From positions 62,001 to 126,000 of the forward strand of contig JAKVHY010000010.1 of NCBI GenBank assembly GCA_023284085.1: a stretch of DNA of 64,000 bases, given 5' to 3'. The notes below the pieces were generated by a model. That model saw nothing but the letters and a program-made list of their open reading frames with translations. It was not told the origin of the DNA and searched no databases. The DNA comes from Shewanella benthica. GTDB taxonomy: Bacteria > Pseudomonadota > Gammaproteobacteria > Enterobacterales > Shewanellaceae. Positions 56,225 through 63,477 of the stretch are shown one piece after another. Position 1 is the stretch's first letter, and each line of letters opens with the position of its first letter. The position numbers and the translations under genes were made by a program.

Positions 56225-56260
56225 AAAAAGCGCGGCTTCTAGGAGCCGCGCTTTTTCTTT
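56225..56260 (+). terminator. Terminator of csrB2
   Basis: A perfect 13-bp stem (aaaaagcgcggct / agccgcgcttttt) with loop tctagg continues into a T-rich tract; the A tract on the other arm means it may also serve the convergent DUF3301 gene. Confidence 0.92.
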
Positions 56261-56320
56261 TTCTTTTTCTTTTTCTTTTTATATTAGCTTTACTATCTTT
56301 ACAGCTTTACAGCTTTACAG
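56251..56320. repeat. Two short tandem repeats
   Basis: Five exact copies of cttttt (56251-56280) directly continue the csrB2 terminator; three exact copies of ctttacag (56297-56320) end two bases before the DUF3301 stop codon. Both are simple slippage-prone repeats. Confidence 0.9.
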
Positions 56321-56322
56321 CC

Positions 56323-56712
56323 TTATTTGCACTTGCCTGTATTACAGCTGCCTCGAGAGCCACAACTACCGCCTACAGAGCCGCGAGATTCAGGTGCATC
56401 GAGCCATTCAGGTTCCGGGAAAATTGGCCACTTAACCTTCTGTACTTTTTTCCCATGCATCCATATCTCAGCTTTATATTGATTCATACCATCGGTACTA
56501 AACTCAAGCAGGTATTTTGCCTTCCATGTGAGCCCACTGCTGCCACCTATACTGGGTCTAGCGGACTCCATTGCAATGGCAAGCAGTTGCACCTTTTGTT
56601 TGTTGCATTCTCTCTGGGCAAATAGTCGACTAATTTCAGCCATCTGTCTCAATTGCCAAAAAAATGCAGCAACAACGACGAGTGCAACGATAAGTAAAAA
56701 ATCTGTCATCAT
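56323..56712 (-). CDS. DUF3301 family protein with Cys/Gly-rich tail
   Basis: A 129-residue protein: one N-terminal membrane helix (LLIVALVVVAAFFWQLRQMAE), then a DUF3301-like domain (CNKQKVQLLAIAMES, YLLEFSTDGMNQYKAEIWMHG). The C-terminus GGSCGSRGSCNTGKCK is unusual, with three cysteines in a Gly/Ser-rich tail. The ATG overlaps the stop of the DUF3549 gene (ATGA; a second ATG follows at once). Function unknown; probably anchored in the inner membrane with the domain in the cytoplasm. Confidence 0.8.
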   Translation of the reverse strand: MMTDFLLIVALVVVAAFFWQLRQMAEISRLFAQRECNKQKVQLLAIAMESARPSIGGSSGLTWKAKYLLEFSTDGMNQYKAEIWMHGKKVQKVKWPIFPEPEWLDAPESRGSVGGSCGSRGSCNTGKCK

Positions 56713-57722
56713 GATTTTATGACCTTAAATAATCCACCAATTGCGGATGCTAATTGTGGGCTTCGATTTGGATTACGCAATTCAGTGAGGATCTGTGTTC
56801 GCAAGCTTGGTATTGCCACAATATCGGCAAAAATTTGATTGAAAAAATGTTGTTCTTGGCCTGCCAGAGCTTCTAAGAAAATAGTACGACTTTGAGCATG
56901 TTTGAGCACAGTCCAGTTTCTGGCCGCTATGGTGATCAAGGCTTCTGCATCGAGTATACCTTGCTCTTGGATATGTGAAATCGCTTGCTGGGTTAATTCT
57001 TCATTCGATGCCAGTGCACGTAAAAAATAGAGCTTATTTTGCTTATCGGTACTGAGCAGTTGTTCAAAAACTCTGTTGGCGAGGCTTTTTTCAACAGTAA
57101 GATGCTCTAAACATTGGCATAGGGCAATCTGAACTTCAATTGAGCTGTAGTCAAAGCTATTGATTAGCTGCTTGAGGTGATCGAGTTCGTTGGCTCTAAC
57201 ACAGATATCGGCAATTCCTTGTAGACCGACTTGTTGCCATTTATCGGCTGAGACTTGTCCGCTGAGGTATTGGTACGCATACTCATATTGAGAAGAGGCC
57301 TTACCATTGAGCTGCTTTCTCACCAGAGCATTAAACAGTGCCAGTTTTTCTGCCGATGGTGTAAAAGCGAAAGGATGATTAGCGAGCTTTTGCTGCTCTG
57401 CTTCAGTTAAATCTTTAGTTGGATCTCGTCCTAAAGCCTCTATGATCATCTTGATGAATTGTGTTCTGGGTGCGGGTGAAAGTAGGCCGCGTTCATCTAA
57501 TGGTAATTTTAGAAACCAGATATAATGTTGCTGGCTTGCATCCCAAAATACGATGGCAAATTGGGCATGCCCCTGAATGGGATAGGGATAAGGTGATGCC
57601 AGGTTCTCGAATTGGTGAAACGCCATCATATCTATGCTCTGCACTCTTCTGCCCATATCATAGACTTGAAACTGAGTATTTGCTGTCGATAAAAACTGGC
57701 TAAGGGTGGTGATTTCTGTCAT
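56709..57722 (-). CDS. DUF3549 family protein
   Basis: A 337-residue soluble protein beginning MTEITTLSQFLSTANTQF, with a first domain containing RRVQSIDMMAFHQFENL and a second alpha-helical, HEAT-like region from about 170 onward (repeats such as QIALCQCLEHL and LYFLRALASNEEL). It matches DUF3549, a conserved family of Shewanella/Vibrio-type bacteria without known function. It forms a coupled pair with the DUF3301 gene and is divergent from yqcC. Confidence 0.82.
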   Translation of the reverse strand: MTEITTLSQFLSTANTQFQVYDMGRRVQSIDMMAFHQFENLASPYPYPIQGHAQFAIVFWDASQQHYIWFLKLPLDERGLLSPAPRTQFIKMIIEALGRDPTKDLTEAEQQKLANHPFAFTPSAEKLALFNALVRKQLNGKASSQYEYAYQYLSGQVSADKWQQVGLQGIADICVRANELDHLKQLINSFDYSSIEVQIALCQCLEHLTVEKSLANRVFEQLLSTDKQNKLYFLRALASNEELTQQAISHIQEQGILDAEALITIAARNWTVLKHAQSRTIFLEALAGQEQHFFNQIFADIVAIPSLRTQILTELRNPNRSPQLASAIGGLFKVIKS

Positions 57723-57869
57723 TTTTCTGCCGTAACACTGAGATCCGTGATGTAATGGCGTCTAGTATAGGGTGAAGTGGGTTGAGATGGTATTATTTAC
57801 AGGTCTCAAATTTTAGAAGCGGGCATGGTTCGGCTTAAGGCCTGCTTACGCTAAAAATAAGGTTACTAT

Positions 57870-58190
57870 GTGTTGTATATAAAAACGACTCAGAAGCTAC
57901 AAGAGTTAGAAGAAGAATTAAAGCGTCGTTCTTTATGGAGTCTGGAAGTGCCCTCTGCAGAAGCCATGGCCGATACATCACCTTTTAGCTGTGAGGCCAT
58001 GTCTTTTGAAAGCTGGGTGCAGTTTATTTTTATTCCTAAAATGCGAGCCTTGATTGCCAGTAGGCAAGTGTTACCCAACAACATAGCCATCGCACCAATG
58101 GCACATCATGTATGGAATGATGTAAAAGAGCGGCACACATTAATTATGATTTTTGATGATTTGGATAAATTTCTCAGTGAACCAAGATAA
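57870..58190 (+). CDS. yqcC: YqcC family protein
   Basis: A 106-residue protein of the DUF446/YqcC family, recognisable by KLQELEEELKRRSLW, FESWVQFIFIPKMRALIAS and LPNNIAIAPMA. The GTG start is preceded by AAGG at 8 bases. It is the first gene of the yqcC-truC pair; in E. coli the same pair lies directly beside csrB, as it does here. The function of YqcC itself is unknown. Confidence 0.9.
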   Translation: MLYIKTTQKLQELEEELKRRSLWSLEVPSAEAMADTSPFSCEAMSFESWVQFIFIPKMRALIASRQVLPNNIAIAPMAHHVWNDVKERHTLIMIFDDLDKFLSEPR

Positions 58191-58212
58191 AGAAGACAAA
58201 CAAGTGAGTGAT

Positions 58213-59031
58213 ATGACTCAGTTGCAACAAATAGCAGATAATCTTGTTGGCGAAGAGACAATCGAGGAGACGCCCCCTGAGATTGAAATCTTATTTGAAG
58301 ATGACGATATCGTTGCGATTCATAAGCCTGCAGGTTTACTGGTGCATCGATCATATTTAGCTCGTCGGGAACGATTCTTTGCGATGCAATTGACTCGAGA
58401 TAAAGTCGGTTGTCATGTTTTCCCCGTTCATCGGCTCGACAGGCCAACCTCTGGGGTATTGTTATTTGCTAAGAGCAGTGAAATGGCCAATGCATTATGT
58501 GAGCAATTTGCCGATAAGACCATTGAAAAGCATTATCTCGCCATAGTGCGTGGCAATATGCATGAAGCGGCTACCTTAGATTATCCATTGAAAGTAGAGC
58601 TCGATGATTTGGGTGATAAGGATGTGGCTGCAGATAAACCGGCTCAAGATGCCATGACCAGTTATCAGCCATTGTTAAATACTGAGATCCCTTTTTCTTC
58701 TGGTCGTTATGCTTCTAGTCGTTATGCGCTGGTGAAGTTAACTCCTCATACGGGGCGTAAACATCAGCTGAGGAGACATATGGCGCATCTTAGACACCCA
58801 ATCCTTGGTGATACAACCCATGGAGATGGTAAGCAGAATAAGTTTTTCAGGGAACATTTTTCGGTGAATAGGCTTTGGCTTATAGCTAAGAAACTCACTT
58901 TTAATCATCCCAGGACGGGAGAGCGTATGGTGATTGAAACCGAGTTAGAGCTGCAATGGCTCGACCTATTCAAAGGTTTAGGTTGGGACGAAGAGACCTT
59001 GGCGTCAGAGGCTTCATCTCTGTTAGCTTAG
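58213..59031 (+). CDS. truC: tRNA pseudouridine synthase C
   Basis: RluA-type pseudouridine synthase that modifies U65 in tRNAs. The catalytic Asp76 lies in HRLDRPTSG, with KPAGLLVHRS before it and TGRKHQLRRHMAHLRHPILGD after it. About 272 residues from ATG 58213; GTG 58204 or a start overlapping yqcC is also possible, since the N-terminus before EIEILFEDDD is not conserved. It follows yqcC closely and is probably co-transcribed. Confidence 0.92.
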   Translation: MTQLQQIADNLVGEETIEETPPEIEILFEDDDIVAIHKPAGLLVHRSYLARRERFFAMQLTRDKVGCHVFPVHRLDRPTSGVLLFAKSSEMANALCEQFADKTIEKHYLAIVRGNMHEAATLDYPLKVELDDLGDKDVAADKPAQDAMTSYQPLLNTEIPFSSGRYASSRYALVKLTPHTGRKHQLRRHMAHLRHPILGDTTHGDGKQNKFFREHFSVNRLWLIAKKLTFNHPRTGERMVIETELELQWLDLFKGLGWDEETLASEASSLLA

Positions 59032-59213
59032 CCAGTCTTATCCACAGGGAGCACAAGCTCCTCCGACGTGGGAAGATCATGTTCTTGAACTTGTTCAGCA
59101 AGCTCAAAAGGAATGTAGTTGGTCGTATGCTGTGAGGTGAAATAACGCATGCGCCTGATATGAGCTGAGCGGTGAACATGCTTTATGTGCTTGCGTCTAT
59201 TGGAGTGGTGCAT
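59028..59213 (-). CDS. Possible small basic protein antisense to the truC end
   Basis: A 61-residue frame starting MHHSNRRKHIKHVHRSAHIR, rich in His/Arg at the N-terminus and acidic toward the C-terminus (ELAEQVQEHDLPTSEEL). AAGGG lies 8 bases before the ATG, and its stop overlaps the end of truC by four bases. Composition and ribosome-binding site favour a real gene, but I recognise no family. Confidence 0.45.
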   Translation of the reverse strand: MHHSNRRKHIKHVHRSAHIRRMRYFTSQHTTNYIPFELAEQVQEHDLPTSEELVLPVDKTG

Positions 59214-59313
59214 CTTAAGGCCCTTGAAGATTCAGCCGAATAAGTTGGCATGAAGCTATCAATAAAGTATGTTTGAAGTATAAAACTAATTTAAACGCAG
59301 GGCGATCTGAAAC

Positions 59314-59778
59314 ATGAAAAAAGTGAATTTGATTTTTGGGACTGTCTATGGCAATGCACAGTTTGTTGCTGAGACCCTGTTTGGAGTGCTAAAGGAAGAA
59401 GGGAGGGAGGTGTCGCTGTTGATGCATGATCAACTGGACGGTTTTGTCCCTCCACAAGATGAGCTGTTATTGGTGATTTGTTCCACCACAGGTCAAGGTG
59501 ATGTGCCTGAAGATATACAGCCATGGTTTGAAAATTTAAAATCTACAGCGCCATACATGCCCCAATTGAAATACGGGGTGATAGCCTTAGGCGATTCCAG
59601 CTATGAGACCTTTTGTGGCGCTGGGGTCAAGTTTGATGAACTGCTTACAGAATGTGGTGCTAAACGTATCGGTGAAATGTTGAAAATCGATGCATGTGAA
59701 ACAATGGAACCTGAGGTAGAAGCGAAGGCATGGCTGCAAAGTTGGAACGCATTAATCGATATGGAAATGGTTGCTTAA
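59314..59778 (+). CDS. yqcA: Flavodoxin YqcA
   Basis: A 154-residue short-chain flavodoxin of the MioC/YqcA type. The FMN phosphate loop is GTVYGNAQ (near 9-16), with CSTTGQGDVPED and LGDSSYETFCGAG forming the flavin ring loops. It completes the conserved csrB-yqcC-truC-yqcA block. Its 3' end overlaps the following PTS gene by 49 bp if that gene starts at its first ATG. It carries electrons to an unknown partner. Confidence 0.9.
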   Translation: MKKVNLIFGTVYGNAQFVAETLFGVLKEEGREVSLLMHDQLDGFVPPQDELLLVICSTTGQGDVPEDIQPWFENLKSTAPYMPQLKYGVIALGDSSYETFCGAGVKFDELLTECGAKRIGEMLKIDACETMEPEVEAKAWLQSWNALIDMEMVA

Positions 59779-61199
59779 GATATATTAGTCAACACTGGTT
59801 TAAATTTGCCCAGAGGTTGAGTCAAGCGCTGTTAATCCCGATTGCAATTTTACCCGCTGCTGGCGTGATGATAGGCTTGGCATCGAATCCTCTGCCATTT
59901 ATTCCTGACGCAATCTCAGTGGTCATGCTTGCAGTGGGGAAGCTCATCTTCACCATGATGCCCATGTTATTCGCCGTCGCCGTATCCATCGGATTTTGTA
60001 AGGATCAAGGTATAGCCGCATTCACTGCGGTTTTTGGCTTTGGTGTCTACCTTTCAAGCATGGCTGCGCTAGCTGAGCTTTATGGCATATCGACGCGGAT
60101 GCTATGGGGAATTAATACCATAGACACTGGGATTGCTGGTGGCATGCTAGTTGGGGCTGTGACTTGTCTCGCCGTTAAACAGAGCGAAAATGTGCGGCTT
60201 CCTGCCGTATTTTCTTTCTTTGAAGGAAGGAGAAGCGCTCCGTTACTGATGATCCCTCTATGTATTACACTCTCATATCTGCTCATCCATATCTGGCCTA
60301 GCTTATCACTGCAAATAGAGCGATTTTCCGATTGGGTTGTTTACCAAAAACCAGCACAAGCGTTTGCGCTCTATGGCACCGTGGAGCGGTTACTTATCCC
60401 ATTGGGTCTGCATCATATATGGAATGCACCATTTTATTTGGAAATGGGACAATTTGTGAAAGAGGGAGAGGTGATCAGAGGGGAGGTTGCCAGGTACCTT
60501 GCCGGTGACCCTCTGGCCGGTAATTTAGCCGGAGGCTATCTGATTAAAATGTGGGGGCTCCCTGCCGCCGCTATCGCAATCTGGCGATGTGCCGATAAGA
60601 CTCAAAGAAATCGAGTCGCAGGCATAATGATCACCGCCGCTTCTGCCAGTTGGTTAACGGGGGTGACCGAACCCATAGAGTTTGCTTTTATGTTTGTTGC
60701 TCCTTTACTATTTTTACTGCATGCGTTAATGACAGGACTGGCATATGCTGTTTGTATCTCATTGGATATTCATCACAGCCTGGTATTTTCACATGGGTTG
60801 GTCGATTTTACTCTCTTGTTTAATAACTCAAAAAATAGCGAATGGTTTCTGATTTTAGGTCCGATCACAGCATTGATTTATTACTTAGTCTTTCGGGGCT
60901 CTATCTTACTCTTCAATCTTAAAACTCCAGGCCGAATGGAAGCGGAGCAGCAGCCTAAGGCGAGCCTAAGAAGCATAATTAACGCGCTGGGCGGTGCAGA
61001 TAATATCTTAGATCTCAATGCATGCCTGACTCGGCTCAGGATCAGCGTAAAGCAACCAAGTTTAGTCGATAAACTCAGATTAGAGCAGCTTGGCGCTAAG
61101 GGGGTTGTGGTCGTTGGCAAGGGTATACAAGTCGTTTACGGCACTAAAGCGGAAAGCTTACGTAGATTATTACAGCGATATATAGATACTCGCTCTTGA
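59730..61199 (+). CDS. PTS EIIBC transporter, glucose/N-acetylglucosamine family
   Basis: A 489-residue phosphotransferase-system permease: EIIC with about ten membrane helices (GTVERLLIPLGLHHIWNAPFY and GVTEPIEFAFMFVAP are diagnostic) and a C-terminal EIIB domain with phosphorylated Cys432 in LNACLTRLR. There is no EIIA domain, so phosphate must come from a separate EIIA. Sugar specificity, glucose or GlcNAc class, cannot be fixed. ATG 59730 overlaps yqcA; no other ATG occurs before the first membrane helix, though a TTG inside it might be used. Confidence 0.85.
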   Translation: MAAKLERINRYGNGCLRYISQHWFKFAQRLSQALLIPIAILPAAGVMIGLASNPLPFIPDAISVVMLAVGKLIFTMMPMLFAVAVSIGFCKDQGIAAFTAVFGFGVYLSSMAALAELYGISTRMLWGINTIDTGIAGGMLVGAVTCLAVKQSENVRLPAVFSFFEGRRSAPLLMIPLCITLSYLLIHIWPSLSLQIERFSDWVVYQKPAQAFALYGTVERLLIPLGLHHIWNAPFYLEMGQFVKEGEVIRGEVARYLAGDPLAGNLAGGYLIKMWGLPAAAIAIWRCADKTQRNRVAGIMITAASASWLTGVTEPIEFAFMFVAPLLFLLHALMTGLAYAVCISLDIHHSLVFSHGLVDFTLLFNNSKNSEWFLILGPITALIYYLVFRGSILLFNLKTPGRMEAEQQPKASLRSIINALGGADNILDLNACLTRLRISVKQPSLVDKLRLEQLGAKGVVVVGKGIQVVYGTKAESLRRLLQRYIDTRS

Positions 61200-61269
61200 T
61201 CCCCACGATAGTATGTTGAAATTTCACTTTAGATTTATGAATTAGTGTTACGAATTATTAGGGGTAACG

Positions 61270-62103
61270 ATGGAAAGGAAAGTCTTGATAACAGACTGTG
61301 CCGATGCACAGGGATTGATCACAAATATCACGGGTGTATGTTTTAAACATCAGCTTAATATCATTAAAAACAGTGAGTTTGTCGATAATTCTCAGGGACG
61401 TTTCTTTATGCGAACTGAGCTTGAAGGCGTGTTTGATGACTCACTGATCTTATCTGACTTGAATGAAGTGCTTCCTCATTCGAGCCATGTGAAGCTAGTG
61501 AGCTTAGGTAAGAAGCGTATTGTGATCATGGTGACTAAAGAGGCACACTGTCTCGGTGATATCTTGATGAAGGCCTATTATGCTGGTCTAGATGTTGAGA
61601 TTGCTGCGATAGTGGGAAATTATGAGACCCTTAAACCCCTAGCGGATAAATTTGATATACCTTTTCATTTTATCTGTCATCAAGATATGACTCGTCTTGA
61701 GCATGAGAAGAAGATGATCGAGGTGATCGAGGCTTATCAGCCCGAATATGTGGTGCTTGCCAAGTTTATGCGTATCTTAACCCCTGAATTTGTAGCAAGG
61801 TATCCCAATCGCATCATCAATATTCATCATTCGTTTTTACCGGCATTTATAGGTGCTTCCCCTTATCGTCAGGCTTGGGAGAGGGGGGTGAAAATCATTG
61901 GTGCAACGGCGCATTTCGTGAATAACTGTTTAGACGAAGGCCCTATCATCAAGCAAGATGTTATTCCGGTGGATCATAGTTTTAGTGCCGAAGATTTAGC
62001 TAAGAACGGACGCGATGTTGAGAAAAGTGTATTAAGTAAGGCGCTGCAGTTGGTATTACATGAGGAAGTTATCATGTATGGAAATAAGACGGTAGTTTTT
62101 TAA
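61270..62103 (+). CDS. purU: Formyltetrahydrofolate deformylase
   Basis: A 277-residue enzyme that hydrolyses 10-formyl-THF to THF and formate, balancing one-carbon pools. An N-terminal ACT domain (VLITDCADAQGLITNITG) is followed by a formyltransferase-type domain with INIHHSFLPAF (182-192) and Asp222 in LDEGPII. ATG 61270 follows a GGGG site. It is monocistronic and ends at a stem-loop. Confidence 0.94.
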   Translation: MERKVLITDCADAQGLITNITGVCFKHQLNIIKNSEFVDNSQGRFFMRTELEGVFDDSLILSDLNEVLPHSSHVKLVSLGKKRIVIMVTKEAHCLGDILMKAYYAGLDVEIAAIVGNYETLKPLADKFDIPFHFICHQDMTRLEHEKKMIEVIEAYQPEYVVLAKFMRILTPEFVARYPNRIINIHHSFLPAFIGASPYRQAWERGVKIIGATAHFVNNCLDEGPIIKQDVIPVDHSFSAEDLAKNGRDVEKSVLSKALQLVLHEEVIMYGNKTVVF

Positions 62104-62132
62104 TCTTTATTGCTGGATAGCATTAAATGAAT

Positions 62133-62157
62133 AGGCGCAGGAGCGCCTTTTATTTTA
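62133..62157 (+). terminator. Terminator of purU
   Basis: The stem aggcgc / gcgcct with loop agga is followed by tttatttt. Confidence 0.8.
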
Positions 62158-62178
62158 ATATGAATATTACATTGAGTA

Positions 62179-62523
62179 TTAAAATTTCACAGATAAGACT
62201 TGAGCTCTAGTATTGTTCATTGCTAAATCAGTTATCGATGTCGCTCCTTGAATAAATGGCGCTATTTTTTTTGCTATGCGATTAGCGCCATTGGAAATGG
62301 CAAAGTCATGAAAACTCTCACCATTGCAGACTAACATTGGAAATATTCTGCGTTTGTTGATTTTATTTTCTATCATAGTTCTATTAAACCTGTATAAATT
62401 ATCGGTTAATCCAGTCTTACAAACTTCTATAAGCTTCTGTTCCAGATTCGCTTCCATCGCAGCCGAGGCGTTAAATGTAAGAGAGGTTAATATCAATGCC
62501 GTTAGTGTCATTACTTTTTTCAT
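62179..62523 (-). CDS. DUF3718 exported protein (first copy)
   Basis: A 114-residue protein with a signal peptide (cleavage after ASA) and the DUF3718 core: ICNG-like LVCNGESFHDFAISNGANRIA and an earlier cysteine in LIEVCKTGL. The two conserved cysteines could form a disulphide in the periplasm. It is a paralogue of the gene at 62891-63235, same strand and same length. Function unknown. Confidence 0.82.
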   Translation of the reverse strand: MKKVMTLTALILTSLTFNASAAMEANLEQKLIEVCKTGLTDNLYRFNRTMIENKINKRRIFPMLVCNGESFHDFAISNGANRIAKKIAPFIQGATSITDLAMNNTRAQVLSVKF

Positions 62524-62836
62524 GTGTCGCTCCTAGCGTTAGGGTATTAATACTTGAATAAATAACTTGTTGTTTGACATTGATATATTAAAGCGGATAT
62601 ATACAAATATATCTGCACTGCATTTGTATCTAAGTGTATCTAAATATAAAAGTGGATTCAGGAGGTTTCTGAAGGTAACAAGATATTTTAAATTCTTACT
62701 TTTAGTTATTTGTAATTCAATTTTGTTATATAGGGAGGGGAAGGTTATTCATTAATGGTGAAATTCAGGAATTAATGCTTTTGTGATTTGCTTGTGATGA
62801 TAATTTCAGTTGAAGTAAGTATATTTTGTATAGGTA
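62524..62836. other. AT-rich spacer between the DUF3718 genes
   Basis: About 310 bp, very AT-rich, with one 62-codon plus-strand frame lacking family similarity and coding character. I see no RNA gene. The promoter of the first DUF3718 gene should lie near its right-hand start, around 62530-62600. Confidence 0.4.
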
Positions 62837-62866
62837 ATAAAAAGAGCCGGTAAAGGCTCTTTATTA
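62837..62866 (-). terminator. Terminator of the second DUF3718 gene
   Basis: The stem aaagagcc / ggctcttt has a six-base loop; on the minus strand it leads into ttattacc. Confidence 0.72.
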
Positions 62867-62890
62867 AAGAAGCTATATAGAATATTAATC

Positions 62891-63235
62891 TTAATAGTTA
62901 ACGGCCATTATTTCGTCCGAACCATAGGTCATAGCAATATCTTTAATTGTTACCGTTCCCTTCATATAAGGGGAGATCTTGGCCGCCGTTTTATCAGCTC
63001 CATTGCTCAATGCAAATTGATGGAAGTTTTCACCATTACAGACTAAGCGTGGGAAAATTCTCTGCTTGTTAATGTGGTAGCTCTTCACGGTATCCCTAAG
63101 CTTATAGAGGCTGTTACTGGCTCCGGCTTTACAGACGGCCACAAGGGTGTTTTCCATATGGGTAGACATGCCAGCTGAAACTGAAAATGCCATTGGAGAT
63201 AGAGCGAACACTGCGATAGCGAGTAGTTTTTTCAT
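62891..63235 (-). CDS. DUF3718 exported protein (second copy)
   Basis: A 114-residue paralogue of the previous gene: signal peptide (cleavage near VSA), VAVCKAGASNSLYKLRD, then HINKQRIFPRLVCNGENFH. Both copies keep INK-RIFP-LVCNGE-FH-FA-SNGA. Separate terminator and spacer suggest independent expression of the two copies. Function unknown; an envelope location is expected. Confidence 0.82.
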   Translation of the reverse strand: MKKLLAIAVFALSPMAFSVSAGMSTHMENTLVAVCKAGASNSLYKLRDTVKSYHINKQRIFPRLVCNGENFHQFALSNGADKTAAKISPYMKGTVTIKDIAMTYGSDEIMAVNY

Positions 63236-63395
63236 GGGTTGCTCCTAGCGTCTTTTTCTTTGAGGGTTGTTATGATTTAAGCTGGTTTCTGCTAGGAATG
63301 CTGTAAGCTAGTTGTATACAAATGTATCAGGATGTGGTGCTGGGAACAGAGTGTTTCACTGAGTAACAATTTGTGTTTTTAACTGAGTTGGCATA

Positions 63396-63422
63396 AAAAA
63401 TCCCACCAAAAGTGGGATTTTA
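63396..63422 (-). terminator. Terminator of dapD
   Basis: A perfect 10-bp stem (aaaatcccac / gtgggatttt) has a T tract on the minus strand, 55 bp past the dapD stop. Confidence 0.85.
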
Positions 63423-63477
63423 AGGACTGTCATCTTATCTATCTGCAAAGGTGAATAGCAGATAAAGCGGGTTAGCT

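Larger units (their letters stand above)
55400..56260 (+). ncRNA. csrB: Expanded CsrB-family regulatory RNA, second copy
   Basis: About 860 nt, more than twice the 369 nt of E. coli CsrB, with roughly 54 GGA motifs by my count. The middle is a tandem array of five 85-97 nt units; each unit carries about nine GGA, including the loops of CTCAAGGATTGAG and of a stem CTCGAT...ATCGAG. The 5' part has non-repeated hairpins such as CTGAAAGGATTCAG; the 3' end repeats GATGCAGGGAGCA also seen in csrB1, showing common ancestry. No internal terminator is visible, so it should be one transcript ending at 56260. An ORF of 75 codons inside follows the repeat and has no coding character. The 5' end is estimated. 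Confidence 0.8.

Noticed and set aside
62567..62755. 62-codon plus-strand ORF between DUF3718 genes
   Set aside because: Very AT-rich, no ribosome-binding site, composition of random AT-rich DNA.
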